Shown: positions 56,677-64,000 of the stretch, one piece after another
How positions within the stretch are numbered: position 1 is the stretch's first letter
Layout of the letters: every line of letters starts with the position of its first letter
Source: Rhodobacter sp.
GTDB lineage: Bacteria > Pseudomonadota > Alphaproteobacteria > Rhodobacterales > Rhodobacteraceae
Reading direction: 5' to 3'
Assembly: GCA_027484145.1 (NCBI GenBank)
Contig: JAIXUH010000002.1
Coordinates: 682,001-746,000 of the forward strand
Length of the DNA: 64,000 nucleotides
Translations under genes and position numbers: made by a program
Notes under the pieces: generated by a model
What the model was told of the DNA's origin: nothing
Database searches by the model: none
The model's input: the letters and a program-made list of their open reading frames with translations, nothing else

Positions 56677-57597
56677 ATGCGCCCATCCGCTTTCACCGCC
56701 CCCGGCCGCTTCTGGCGCGGCAACCTGCACACACACTCCACCCGGTCTGACGGTATCCTGTCGCCCGAAGAGGTCTGCCGCCGCTACCGCGCCGAAGGCT
56801 ATGATTTTCTGGCGCTGACGGATCATTTCATCGGCAGCTATGGCTACCCCATCGTTGATACCCTGCCCTACCGCAGCGAAGGATTCACCACCATCCTCGG
56901 CGCCGAACTCCATTCCGGCGCCATGGCCAATGGTGAGCTGTGGCATATCCTCGCCGTTGGCCTGCCCCCTGATTTCGCCCCGTCCGATAGCCCCGATTTT
57001 CACCCCAAGCCGGGGCAGGAAACCGGGCCCGAACTTGCTGCCCGCGCCGTGGCCGCCGGGGCCTTTGTCGCCATCGCCCATCCGCAATGGTCGGGCCTGA
57101 CCTTGGCCGATGCGCGCAGCATCACAGCCGCCCACGCGGTCGAGGTCTATAACCACGGTTGCGCCACGGGCTGCGACCGCCCCGATGGCTTTGCGATTGC
57201 GGACCTCCTGCTCACCGAAGGCCGCCATCTGACGATGATCGCCACCGACGATGCTCATTTCTCGGAACCCGATCATTTCGGCGGCTGGGTCATGGTCAAG
57301 GCCAGCGAAAACACCCCCGAAGCCTTGCTGGCCGCGCTCAAGGCGGGCGACTTCTATTCTTCGCAAGGGCCAAGCCTGCACGACATCCGGGTCGAGGGCG
57401 ACAAGGTGATCGTCGACTCCTCCGCCGTCGTCTCCGTCATCGCCCAAGGGGCTGGCACCGGCGCACGCGGCGTGCACGGCCATTCCATGACCCGCACCGA
57501 AGTGCCCCTGCAGCGGCTGAACAACAGCCCATGGCTGCGTGTCAGCGTCATCGATGCTGCGGGCAAACGCGCCTGGTCCAACCCGATCTGGCGCTAA
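56677..57597 (+). CDS. PHP domain phosphoesterase-like protein
   Basis: The protein has 306 residues. The N-terminal metal motif is GNLHTHSTRSDGILSPEEV, followed by DFLALTDHFIGSYG, LGAELHSGAMANGELWHILA and AIAHPQWSGLTLADARSI, then IATDDAHFSEPDHFGGW. These supply the trinuclear metal site of the PHP family, whose members hydrolyse phosphate esters. The C-terminal 80 residues form a beta-domain (VSVIAQGAGTGARGVHGHS). No ribosome-binding site is clear, and neighbours do not suggest a substrate. Confidence 0.88.
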   Translation: MRPSAFTAPGRFWRGNLHTHSTRSDGILSPEEVCRRYRAEGYDFLALTDHFIGSYGYPIVDTLPYRSEGFTTILGAELHSGAMANGELWHILAVGLPPDFAPSDSPDFHPKPGQETGPELAARAVAAGAFVAIAHPQWSGLTLADARSITAAHAVEVYNHGCATGCDRPDGFAIADLLLTEGRHLTMIATDDAHFSEPDHFGGWVMVKASENTPEALLAALKAGDFYSSQGPSLHDIRVEGDKVIVDSSAVVSVIAQGAGTGARGVHGHSMTRTEVPLQRLNNSPWLRVSVIDAAGKRAWSNPIWR

Positions 57598-57601
57598 GCA
57601 A

Positions 57602-57631
57602 AAGGCCGGAACTCTCGCCCCGGCCTTCTTC
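57602..57631 (+). terminator. Intrinsic terminator after the PHP gene
   Basis: AAGGCCGG (57602-57609) pairs with CCGGCCTT (57620-57627) around a ten-base loop, followed by a T-rich stretch. It may also end transcription of the converging operon. Confidence 0.75.
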
Positions 57632-57650
57632 ATTTTCTGTCTGAAATATC

Positions 57651-57690
57651 CCGGGGGTGAGCCCCGCAGGGGCGAGGGGGCAGCGCCCCC
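57651..57690. repeat. GC-rich REP-like double hairpin
   Basis: GCCCC-GCA-GGGGC (57661-57673) and GGGGGC-AGC-GCCCCC (57676-57690) stand in series, preceded by CCCGGGGGTGAG. Elements of this look are frequent at gene ends in Rhodobacteraceae. It abuts the stop codon of the beta-hydroxyacid dehydrogenase gene. Confidence 0.6.
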
Positions 57691-58589
57691 TACTCCAGCC
57701 GCGCCGGAAACCCTGTGGCCCGCAGGTCCGTGCCCAGCACGTCCTCCAGCAGTTTCACGATCTGGGTCGATTGCGCGCCGCCGCCATAGGCCGCGCGGCC
57801 CTTGAGGAAGGTCTGGTTGGTCAGCGAGGCCAGATCCAGAGGCACGCCGAATTCGCGCCCGAACCCCATGGCAAAGCCCAGATCCTTCAGCGCCAGATCC
57901 ATTGTAAAGGCAATGTCATAGCTGCCGTTCAGGATCAGTTGCCCTTCGGTTTCATGCACGAAACTGGTGCCGGAGGACGCGCTAATCGCCTCCCAGGCCG
58001 TTTTCAGATCCAGCCCGCCGCGCTTGGCCAGCATCAGCGCCTCGCCATCCGCCACAAGATGGATGAACGCCAGCATGTTGGTGATCACCTTGATGATCGC
58101 CGCACTGCCCAAGGGACCCATGTGGAAGATACGGTTGCCGATGGCCTGCACCGCATCACGATGCTGGGCGAACAGCGCATCCGGCCCCCCCACCAGCACC
58201 GTGATCTCGCCCCGTGCCGCAAGATGCACGCCACCCGTCACGGGCGCTTCCAGCAGGTTCACACCCGACTGTTCGGCCAACCCCCCCAGTCGCAAAATGT
58301 CTTCGCGCCCAAGCGTCGAGTTTTCGATCCATGTCGATCCTGGCTTGAGCCGGGTCAGCAACTCAGCCAGCACGGCCTCGGATACGGCGGGTGACGGCAG
58401 ACAAGTGAACACGTGGTCCACCTGTGCGGCCAGATCGGCGGCTGATGTGGCCACCTTGGCACCCATCGCCGCATGCCGGGCCGAAAGGGCGGGGTCGCGG
58501 TCATAGACCACCACGTCAAACCCCTTGCGGATCAGGCTGGCGGCAAGATGCCCCCCCAGATTGCCCAGACCGACATAGCCGTAAATCAT
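57690..58589 (-). CDS. NAD(P)-dependent beta-hydroxyacid dehydrogenase (HIBADH-like)
   Basis: The protein has 299 residues. The start MIYGYVGLGNLGGHLAASLI has the nucleotide-binding GLGNLG. HVFTCLPSPAVSEAVLAELL lies at the cofactor rim, and NLLEAPVTGGVHLAARGEIT holds the substrate-binding signature. AAIIKVITNMLAFIHL contains the catalytic Lys. Family members oxidise 3-hydroxyisobutyrate, tartronate semialdehyde or related acids. It is the last gene of the operon and starts four bases inside the aldehyde dehydrogenase gene, which suggests joint processing of a small aldehyde or acid. Confidence 0.88.
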   Translation of the reverse strand: MIYGYVGLGNLGGHLAASLIRKGFDVVVYDRDPALSARHAAMGAKVATSAADLAAQVDHVFTCLPSPAVSEAVLAELLTRLKPGSTWIENSTLGREDILRLGGLAEQSGVNLLEAPVTGGVHLAARGEITVLVGGPDALFAQHRDAVQAIGNRIFHMGPLGSAAIIKVITNMLAFIHLVADGEALMLAKRGGLDLKTAWEAISASSGTSFVHETEGQLILNGSYDIAFTMDLALKDLGFAMGFGREFGVPLDLASLTNQTFLKGRAAYGGGAQSTQIVKLLEDVLGTDLRATGFPARLE

Positions 58590-60016
58590 GCGCCATACCC
58601 CACGATCGCCTTGACCTCGCAAAAGTCATGAATGCCCCAACCGGCGTATTCCCGCCCGTTGCCCGATTGCTTGTAGCCGCCAAATGGCGCGAAGGTATCC
58701 CAGTCGGGGTAGTTCAGGTTCACCTGCCCTGCCCGCAATTGCCGCCCAACCGCGCGCGCCTCGTCCACCGCGCCTTGCACATAGGCGGCGAGGCCGTAAG
58801 GCGTGTCATTGGCCATCGCGACCGCCTCGGCCACCGTGTCATAGGGCAGGATCGCCAGAACCGGGCCGAAGATTTCTTCGCGCGATATGGTCATCTCATT
58901 GGTCACATCGCCAAAAATTGTCGGGCGCGCAAACCAGCCACGGTTCAGGCCCGCCGGGCGGCCTATGCCGCCGCACAGCAACGTGGCGCCTTCGTCGATG
59001 CCCTTCTGGATCAGCCCCTGAACCTTGTCGAACTGGGTTTTGGAGATCAGCGGCCCCATCGTTGTGCCCGCTTCGGTCGGGTCACCTACGACCACCGCCT
59101 CGGCTGTTGCGCGCGCCACGGCATAGGCCTCGGCCGCCTTGGCGCGGGGCACGAACATCCGTGTTGGCGCATCGCAGGATTGCCCGGTATTGCCAAAGCA
59201 GCCCTCGACCCCGCCCTTCACCGCCGCCGCCAGATCGGCGGATGGCAGGATGATGTTGGCCGACTTGCCGCCCAACTCTTGCGCCACCCGCTTGACCGTG
59301 GGTGCCGCCAAAGCTGCCACTGCCGTCCCTGCGCGGGTCGACCCGGTGAACGACACCATGTCCACTTCCGGGTGCTGGGCCAGATGGGCGCCCACTTCGG
59401 GGCCCGTGCCATTCACCAGATTGAACACGCCTGCAGGCACACCTGCGGCATGGCAAACCTCGGCGAACAATGCGCCAGACAAGGGCGCGATTTCCGATGG
59501 CTTCAACACCATCGTGCAGCCCGCCACCAGCGCCGGGGCGACCTTGCAGGCGATCTGGTTCATCGGCCAGTTCCATGGCGTGATCAGCGCGCAGACCCCG
59601 ATGCCTTCATAGATGATCCGGCTATTGCCGCGGCTGTATTCCCAGACCATTTCCTCGGCAGCCGTCAGCGTGCTTTCGATATGCACCTGCCCCGCCCAAG
59701 CCTGCGCGCCGCGCGCCCATTCCACAGGGGCACCCATCTCGATCCGCATCGCTTGAGCAAAGTCTTCATAGCGGTCGTTGTAGATCTCCAGCACACGGCG
59801 CAGCAGGGCGATCCGCTCGGCCACCGGCCAAGTGGTAAAGGCCGGAAAGGCCGCGCGGGCCGCGGCAACCGCCCGGTCGGCATCGCGCACCGACCCAAGC
59901 GCCACCTCGGCCACCATTTCTTCGGTCGCCGGATTCTCGACCCCCACGCGGCTGCCGCCCAAGGGCTCAACCCATTCACCGTTGATGTAGAACTTGAGAA
60001 GATTAGCCGAGATCAT
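58586..60016 (-). CDS. NAD(P)-dependent aldehyde dehydrogenase
   Basis: The protein has 476 residues. The Rossmann part includes ITPWNWPMNQIACKVAPALV with the catalytic Asn region and FTGSTRAGTAV for cofactor. The general base is E247 in KRVAQELGGKSANIIL, and the nucleophile is C281 in GNTGQSCDAPTRM. EIFGPVLAILPYDTVAEAVA closes the active site. The specific aldehyde is not predictable; the neighbours suggest one from a methylated amine. GTGAGG is upstream of the ATG. It lies seven bases after the MttB-family gene. Confidence 0.92.
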   Translation of the reverse strand: MISANLLKFYINGEWVEPLGGSRVGVENPATEEMVAEVALGSVRDADRAVAAARAAFPAFTTWPVAERIALLRRVLEIYNDRYEDFAQAMRIEMGAPVEWARGAQAWAGQVHIESTLTAAEEMVWEYSRGNSRIIYEGIGVCALITPWNWPMNQIACKVAPALVAGCTMVLKPSEIAPLSGALFAEVCHAAGVPAGVFNLVNGTGPEVGAHLAQHPEVDMVSFTGSTRAGTAVAALAAPTVKRVAQELGGKSANIILPSADLAAAVKGGVEGCFGNTGQSCDAPTRMFVPRAKAAEAYAVARATAEAVVVGDPTEAGTTMGPLISKTQFDKVQGLIQKGIDEGATLLCGGIGRPAGLNRGWFARPTIFGDVTNEMTISREEIFGPVLAILPYDTVAEAVAMANDTPYGLAAYVQGAVDEARAVGRQLRAGQVNLNYPDWDTFAPFGGYKQSGNGREYAGWGIHDFCEVKAIVGYGA

Positions 60017-60023
60017 TGAAACC

Positions 60024-61589
60024 TCACCGGAAATGGATGTTGAAGCGGGCGCGGATGGCAGCGTCGATTTCGGGTTCCACCTGACAACCGGCCTTGGACA
60101 GGATGTCATTCTTGCGCGCAATCGCCGTATCCAGCAACAGGGGTTTTCCGGCCTCGTTCCATTCCTTCGGGCTCATCCGGTTGCCGACCTTGGGATAGAT
60201 ATATTCCGTCTGCATCAGCTTCAGCGTCTGGTCAGACCCCAGATAGTGCCCCGGCCCGCCAAGGCAGACCTCTTTCATCGCCTCGATGCTGGTGGAATCT
60301 GGCGTGACATCGATGCCGCGTACCAGCCGCATCGCTTGGCCCAACAGGTCATCGCCCAGCACAAGGCTTTCAAGGCAGAACCCCAAAAGGCTGGCATGCA
60401 TCCCCACCGCCTCGTAGCACATGTTCAGCCCCGACAGACCGGCGAGCGAGTTGGTAATGCCCTGCTCCCACCCGGCCTGCATGTCGGGCAGCTTGCTGTC
60501 AGAAATCCCGCTCGCGGCCCCACCGGGCAGGTCGTAAAAGCGGTGCATCTGCGCGCAGCCTGCCGTCAGCAGCGCCTGTTCCGCGCTGCCCCCGCTCATC
60601 GCGCCCGTCCGCAGATCTGACACGAAGGGCCATGTGCCAAAGATGCAGGGCGCACCCTTGCGGATCGCGTTGGCATAGACAACGCCAGCCAGACATTCTG
60701 CCATGGCCTGCACGATGGTCAGGGCAATGGGTGCAGGCGCAGTGGCCCCGGCCTGCCCGGCCGACAGCAGCAGCATCGGCATACCGCGCCGGATGCAATC
60801 TTCCATGGTGATGCAGGATTCTTCGGCAAACTTCATCGGTGGCACGACGAAGCAATTGGAATTGCTGACAAATGGCCGCTCGCGCCACTTATCCTCGCCC
60901 CCTGCCACCATATACAGCATCTCAAAGCAATCGGCGACATGCGAGGGGTCGCTAAAGCTGGTGCCTACATGCTTTTTGGTGCCGGCAAGGCAACCATAGA
61001 GCGTGTTCAGGTCCATGTCCTTGTTGTCCACCACATCGCGGCAAACCATGGTGCGCTGGTAGAAATGGATGTTGTCAAGATTGTCGACCAGACGCGCCGC
61101 ATCATAAAGATCCTGCGCAGTGGAATCGCGATAGGTCAGGTTGATCGGGTCCACGATATGCACCGCAGCCCCCGCCGTGCCGAAATGCACATTGGTGCCA
61201 GTCAGATGCAGGTCGTGCTTGGGGTCGCGCGCATGCAAGGTGATGCCCCGCGCCGCCACCGCCAGCATATCCTCGACCAATGCACGGGGAAAGCGGATGC
61301 GCCCGTCATCGCCCTGAATGGCCCCGGCGCCCGTCAGCAGTTCCACGCCTGACTTCGGTGCCTGAGACAGGCCGATCACCTCCAGCGCCTGCAACGCACT
61401 TTCGTGGATCTGCGCCATGCCCGCCTCGGTCAAAGGGCGATACTGCCCCCCCGCCATGCCGCCGCGCACCGGGCGCATTTCATCTGACAAGGGGGCCGCG
61501 CGCAGGGCCACCCGCGCGCCACGCCCGCCCGACCGCCGCGCCCGTGCCGGTTCGCAGATATCGCCCGTTTCGGCTGCAAGTTCGTTCAT
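60024..61589 (-). CDS. Trimethylamine methyltransferase (MttB) superfamily protein, non-pyrrolysine
   Basis: The protein has 521 residues, uninterrupted, so it lacks the amber-coded pyrrolysine of archaeal MttB. The N-terminal tail is basic ([15 protein letters not shown]). Conserved blocks are LTEAGMAQIHESALQALEVI, DDGRIRFPRALVEDMLAVAA, HFGTAGAAVHIVDPINLTYR and, near the C-terminus, CLGGPGHYLGSDQTLKLMQT with IYPKVGNRMSPKEWNEAG. Bacterial relatives demethylate quaternary amines such as glycine betaine, proline betaine or carnitine, moving the methyl group to a corrinoid protein. No corrinoid protein gene is visible here. The start is chosen at MNELAAE behind GGAAGGGG. Confidence 0.88.
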   Translation of the reverse strand: MNELAAETGDICEPARARRSGGRGARVALRAAPLSDEMRPVRGGMAGGQYRPLTEAGMAQIHESALQALEVIGLSQAPKSGVELLTGAGAIQGDDGRIRFPRALVEDMLAVAARGITLHARDPKHDLHLTGTNVHFGTAGAAVHIVDPINLTYRDSTAQDLYDAARLVDNLDNIHFYQRTMVCRDVVDNKDMDLNTLYGCLAGTKKHVGTSFSDPSHVADCFEMLYMVAGGEDKWRERPFVSNSNCFVVPPMKFAEESCITMEDCIRRGMPMLLLSAGQAGATAPAPIALTIVQAMAECLAGVVYANAIRKGAPCIFGTWPFVSDLRTGAMSGGSAEQALLTAGCAQMHRFYDLPGGAASGISDSKLPDMQAGWEQGITNSLAGLSGLNMCYEAVGMHASLLGFCLESLVLGDDLLGQAMRLVRGIDVTPDSTSIEAMKEVCLGGPGHYLGSDQTLKLMQTEYIYPKVGNRMSPKEWNEAGKPLLLDTAIARKNDILSKAGCQVEPEIDAAIRARFNIHFR

Positions 61590-61663
61590 CGCATTCCCCT
61601 TCCGGCTTTTGTTGTCATTCATGTCATCCCGGGGTCGCTTCAGTGCCCCGGCCCACCGTCAGG

Positions 61664-64000
61664 TCAGGCCCGCATGCGCAGGGATTTGGGATCATACATC
61701 GGCACCAAGGATGCCTCTGCCGTAAACCGCCGCCCCGCAATCTCGATCTGATAGGTTGAGGCCAGCACCTCCGCCTCGCTTTCGCCCGCGCAGGGCACAT
61801 AGCCCATCCCCACAGCCCCGCCCAAGGCATGGCCATAGTTGCCGCTGGTCACCGGCCCGACGATGCGGCCATCGCGCACGATGGCCTCGTTGTGAAAGAT
61901 CATCGCATCCGGGTCGCGCGCCAGAAACTGCACCATCCGCCGGGTCAGGCCCTGCTGTTCTTTCCGCAGCACCGCATCGCGCCCAATGAAACCCGCCTTC
62001 TTGCGGCTGACCGCAAAGCCAAGCCCCGCCTCCAGCACATGATCTTCATCGGTGATGTCATGGCCCCAGTGGCGATAGGCCTTCTCGATCCGGCAGGAAT
62101 CGAGCGTATGGATGCCACAGAGTTTCATCTCGGGCGCGGCCTCGACCAGCGTCTCGAAGACATGGGCCGTCTGGTCAGATGAGACGTAAAGCTCCCACCC
62201 CAATTCACCGACATAAGACACGCGGTGCGCGCGGGCGAGGCCCATGCCCACCTCGATTTCACGCGCCTGCCCAAAGGGATGCGCGGCATTGCTGAAGTCA
62301 TTGGGCGAAACCCGTTGCATCACCTCACGCGCCAGTGGCCCCATCACGCACAGCACCGATTCCGCCGCTGTCACATCGGTGATCACGGCAAAATCATCGC
62401 CGACCAGCCGCCGCAACCGCGCCAGATCACGCTGCAAGGTCGCCCCCGGCACCACCAGCAGATAGGCTGTCTCGGAAAGCCGGGTCACGGTCAGATCGCT
62501 TTCGATCCCGCCCTTGTCGTTCAGAAGCGGCGTATAGACGATCCGTCCCGCCGCCACATCCACCTCGGCCGCGCAGACCCGGTTCAGGAAAGCCGCTGCA
62601 TCGCGCCCCTCAACCCGGATCTTGCCAAAGCTGGTCATGTCGAAAATGCCCACGCTCGTGCGCACGGCCATATGCTCGGCCTGCTGATTGGCAAACCAGT
62701 TCTGCCGGTGCCAGCCATAGCGATACTCGGCCGCTTGTCCGGCCTCGGCAAACCAGTTCGCCCGCTCCCACCCCGCCACCTCGCCAAAGACGGCACCACG
62801 CGCTTTTAGGTGTTCGTGCAGGGGGCTGCGCCGCACCCCCCGGCTGGTTACCACCTGCCGGTAAGGGTAGTGGTCGGCGTAAAGCAGCCCCAGCGTCTCG
62901 CTTACCCGCTCTTTCAGATAGCGGCGGTTCTTCTGGAACGGCTGCGCGCGGCGGATATCCACCTCCCACAGGTCAAACGGCGGCTCGCCGGTGGTGATCC
63001 ATTCGGCCAGCGCCATGCCTGCCCCGCCGCTCGACGCAATCCCGATGGAGTTATAGCCCGCTGCCACCCAATAGCCGCGCAAGGCAGGTGCCTCGCCAAG
63101 GTAATAGCGGTCATCGGGGGTAAAGCTTTCCGGCCCATTGAAGAACGTGTGAATCCCTGCCGTCTGAAACAGTGGCATCCGGTTCATCGCCGCCTCAAGG
63201 ATCGGCTGGAAATGGTCCCAATCCTCGGGCAGGGTATCGAACTCGAAATCCTCACGGATGCCGTTCATACCCCAAGGCTTGGCTTTCGGCTCGAACGCCC
63301 CCACCATCATCTTGCCCGCGTCCGATTTGTAATAGGCGCACTCATCCGGCACGCGCAGCACCGGCAGATGCCCAAGGCCCGGCACGGGTTCGGTGACCAG
63401 ATAGAAATGCTCGCAGGCATGCAGCGGCACGGTGACGCCATTCTGCGCCGCCAGATCGCGCCCCCACATGCCGCCACAGTTCACCACCACATCGGCGTCA
63501 ATGTGGCCCGGCCCTTCCGGCCCTTCATAGTCCACTCCGGTCACGCGGCCTCCGGCCTCCACCACCCGCGTCACCTTCACGCCCTCGGCAATGGTGGCAC
63601 CATGCATCCGAGCGCCCTTGGCCAGGGCCATGGCGATATTGGCCGGGTCACATTGACCGTCCAGCGGCAGATGCACCGCCCCCACAACGTCGCCCACTTC
63701 CAGATGCGGATACATCGCCTTCACCTCGGCGGGCGAGATTTCGTTGACATCCACGCCAAAGATCCGCGCCATCGTGGCCTGCCGCAGCAACTCCTCATGC
63801 CGGTCCTTGGTCAGCGCAACGGAGATCGAGCCCACCTGCCGCATGCCTGTCGAAATGCCGGTCTCCGCCTCCAGCCCCACATAAAGCCCCGCCGAATAGC
63901 GCGCCAACCGCGTCATGTTGGCACTGGCCCGCAACTGCCCGATCAACCCCGCCGCATGCCATGTGGTCCCCGAGGTCAGCTTGCGCCGCTCCAAAAGCAC
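61664..64000 (-). CDS. Dimethylglycine/sarcosine dehydrogenase-like flavoprotein fused to GcvT domain (N-terminus outside window)
   Basis: The last 778 residues of the protein are visible; the frame is open at the right edge and about 30-40 residues with the FAD GxGxxG loop are missing. The visible start LLERRKLTSGTTWHAAGLIG follows that loop. The oxidase part runs to about residue 370 (VNCGGMWGRDLAAQ, GYWVAAGYNSIGIASSGGAG). From about 420 to the end it is an aminomethyltransferase domain with FDMTSFGKIRVEGRDAAAFL and YVGELGWELYVSS. Such enzymes oxidise N-methyl groups and transfer the formaldehyde to tetrahydrofolate. It is the first visible gene of the operon. Confidence 0.9.
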   Translation of the reverse strand: MLLERRKLTSGTTWHAAGLIGQLRASANMTRLARYSAGLYVGLEAETGISTGMRQVGSISVALTKDRHEELLRQATMARIFGVDVNEISPAEVKAMYPHLEVGDVVGAVHLPLDGQCDPANIAMALAKGARMHGATIAEGVKVTRVVEAGGRVTGVDYEGPEGPGHIDADVVVNCGGMWGRDLAAQNGVTVPLHACEHFYLVTEPVPGLGHLPVLRVPDECAYYKSDAGKMMVGAFEPKAKPWGMNGIREDFEFDTLPEDWDHFQPILEAAMNRMPLFQTAGIHTFFNGPESFTPDDRYYLGEAPALRGYWVAAGYNSIGIASSGGAGMALAEWITTGEPPFDLWEVDIRRAQPFQKNRRYLKERVSETLGLLYADHYPYRQVVTSRGVRRSPLHEHLKARGAVFGEVAGWERANWFAEAGQAAEYRYGWHRQNWFANQQAEHMAVRTSVGIFDMTSFGKIRVEGRDAAAFLNRVCAAEVDVAAGRIVYTPLLNDKGGIESDLTVTRLSETAYLLVVPGATLQRDLARLRRLVGDDFAVITDVTAAESVLCVMGPLAREVMQRVSPNDFSNAAHPFGQAREIEVGMGLARAHRVSYVGELGWELYVSSDQTAHVFETLVEAAPEMKLCGIHTLDSCRIEKAYRHWGHDITDEDHVLEAGLGFAVSRKKAGFIGRDAVLRKEQQGLTRRMVQFLARDPDAMIFHNEAIVRDGRIVGPVTSGNYGHALGGAVGMGYVPCAGESEAEVLASTYQIEIAGRRFTAEASLVPMYDPKSLRMRA

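Noticed and set aside
60024-61589. Pyrrolysine-containing methyltransferase
   Set aside because: The frame has no internal TAG, so the protein is the non-pyrrolysine type.

Overview
The window looks like a chromosome segment of an alphaproteobacterium of the Rhodobacteraceae (Rhodobacter/Roseobacter group). The evidence is GC-rich coding sequence, a 3' fragment of the DMSP lyase gene dddP, a complex I (nuo) operon interrupted by small extra genes as is typical of this family, a surE-pcm-nlpD block next to tatABC, and a RhlE-type helicase followed by RNase J, coaX and birA. Identifications rest on motifs and gene order read by eye; no database search was run.

Layout. 1-523 is the end of dddP. 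About 530-5460 is an AT-richer accessory region. It holds short uncharacterised genes, an unusual leucine-type tRNA and a decayed partial copy of it, an IS1595-type transposase, and two unknown genes that share an 87-bp upstream repeat with a palindromic core. 5461-6049 is gene-poor and begins with a strongly C-rich tract. At 6050-6232 are two identical tRNA-Asp genes behind a good promoter. 6325-25569 is ordinary chromosome: pirin, M20 hydrolase, surE-pcm-nlpD, a CNNM/CorC protein, tatABC plus a DUF815 ATPase, a WYL regulator, an ABC ATPase, an atypical SDR, a Hint-domain protein, prfC, a phytase-like secreted protein and a DEAD-box helicase.

25645-47088 reads as one long minus-strand block: nuoA-B-C-D-E-(x)-(x)-F-(x)-(x)-(x)-(x)-G-(x)-H-I-(x)-J-K-L-M-N, then birA, coaX and rnj. 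Most junctions are tight or overlapping. The block encodes all 14 core subunits of NADH:quinone oxidoreductase, with eight additional small genes (x) between them. NuoE carries a long C-terminal extension whose last domain is repeated in the neighbouring membrane protein, and NuoL has a His/Ala/Glu-rich insertion.

47390-56604 carries a DegT-type aminotransferase, phosphoglycolate phosphatase, glmU-glmS (UDP-GlcNAc precursor synthesis), a PNPOx-like protein, an AlkD-like protein, anmK (anhydro-MurNAc recycling) and tyrS. From 57690 to the right edge a minus-strand operon encodes a dimethylglycine-dehydrogenase-like flavoprotein fused to a GcvT domain, an MttB-family methyltransferase, an aldehyde dehydrogenase and a beta-hydroxyacid dehydrogenase. 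I infer that this is a catabolic route for a methylated amine.
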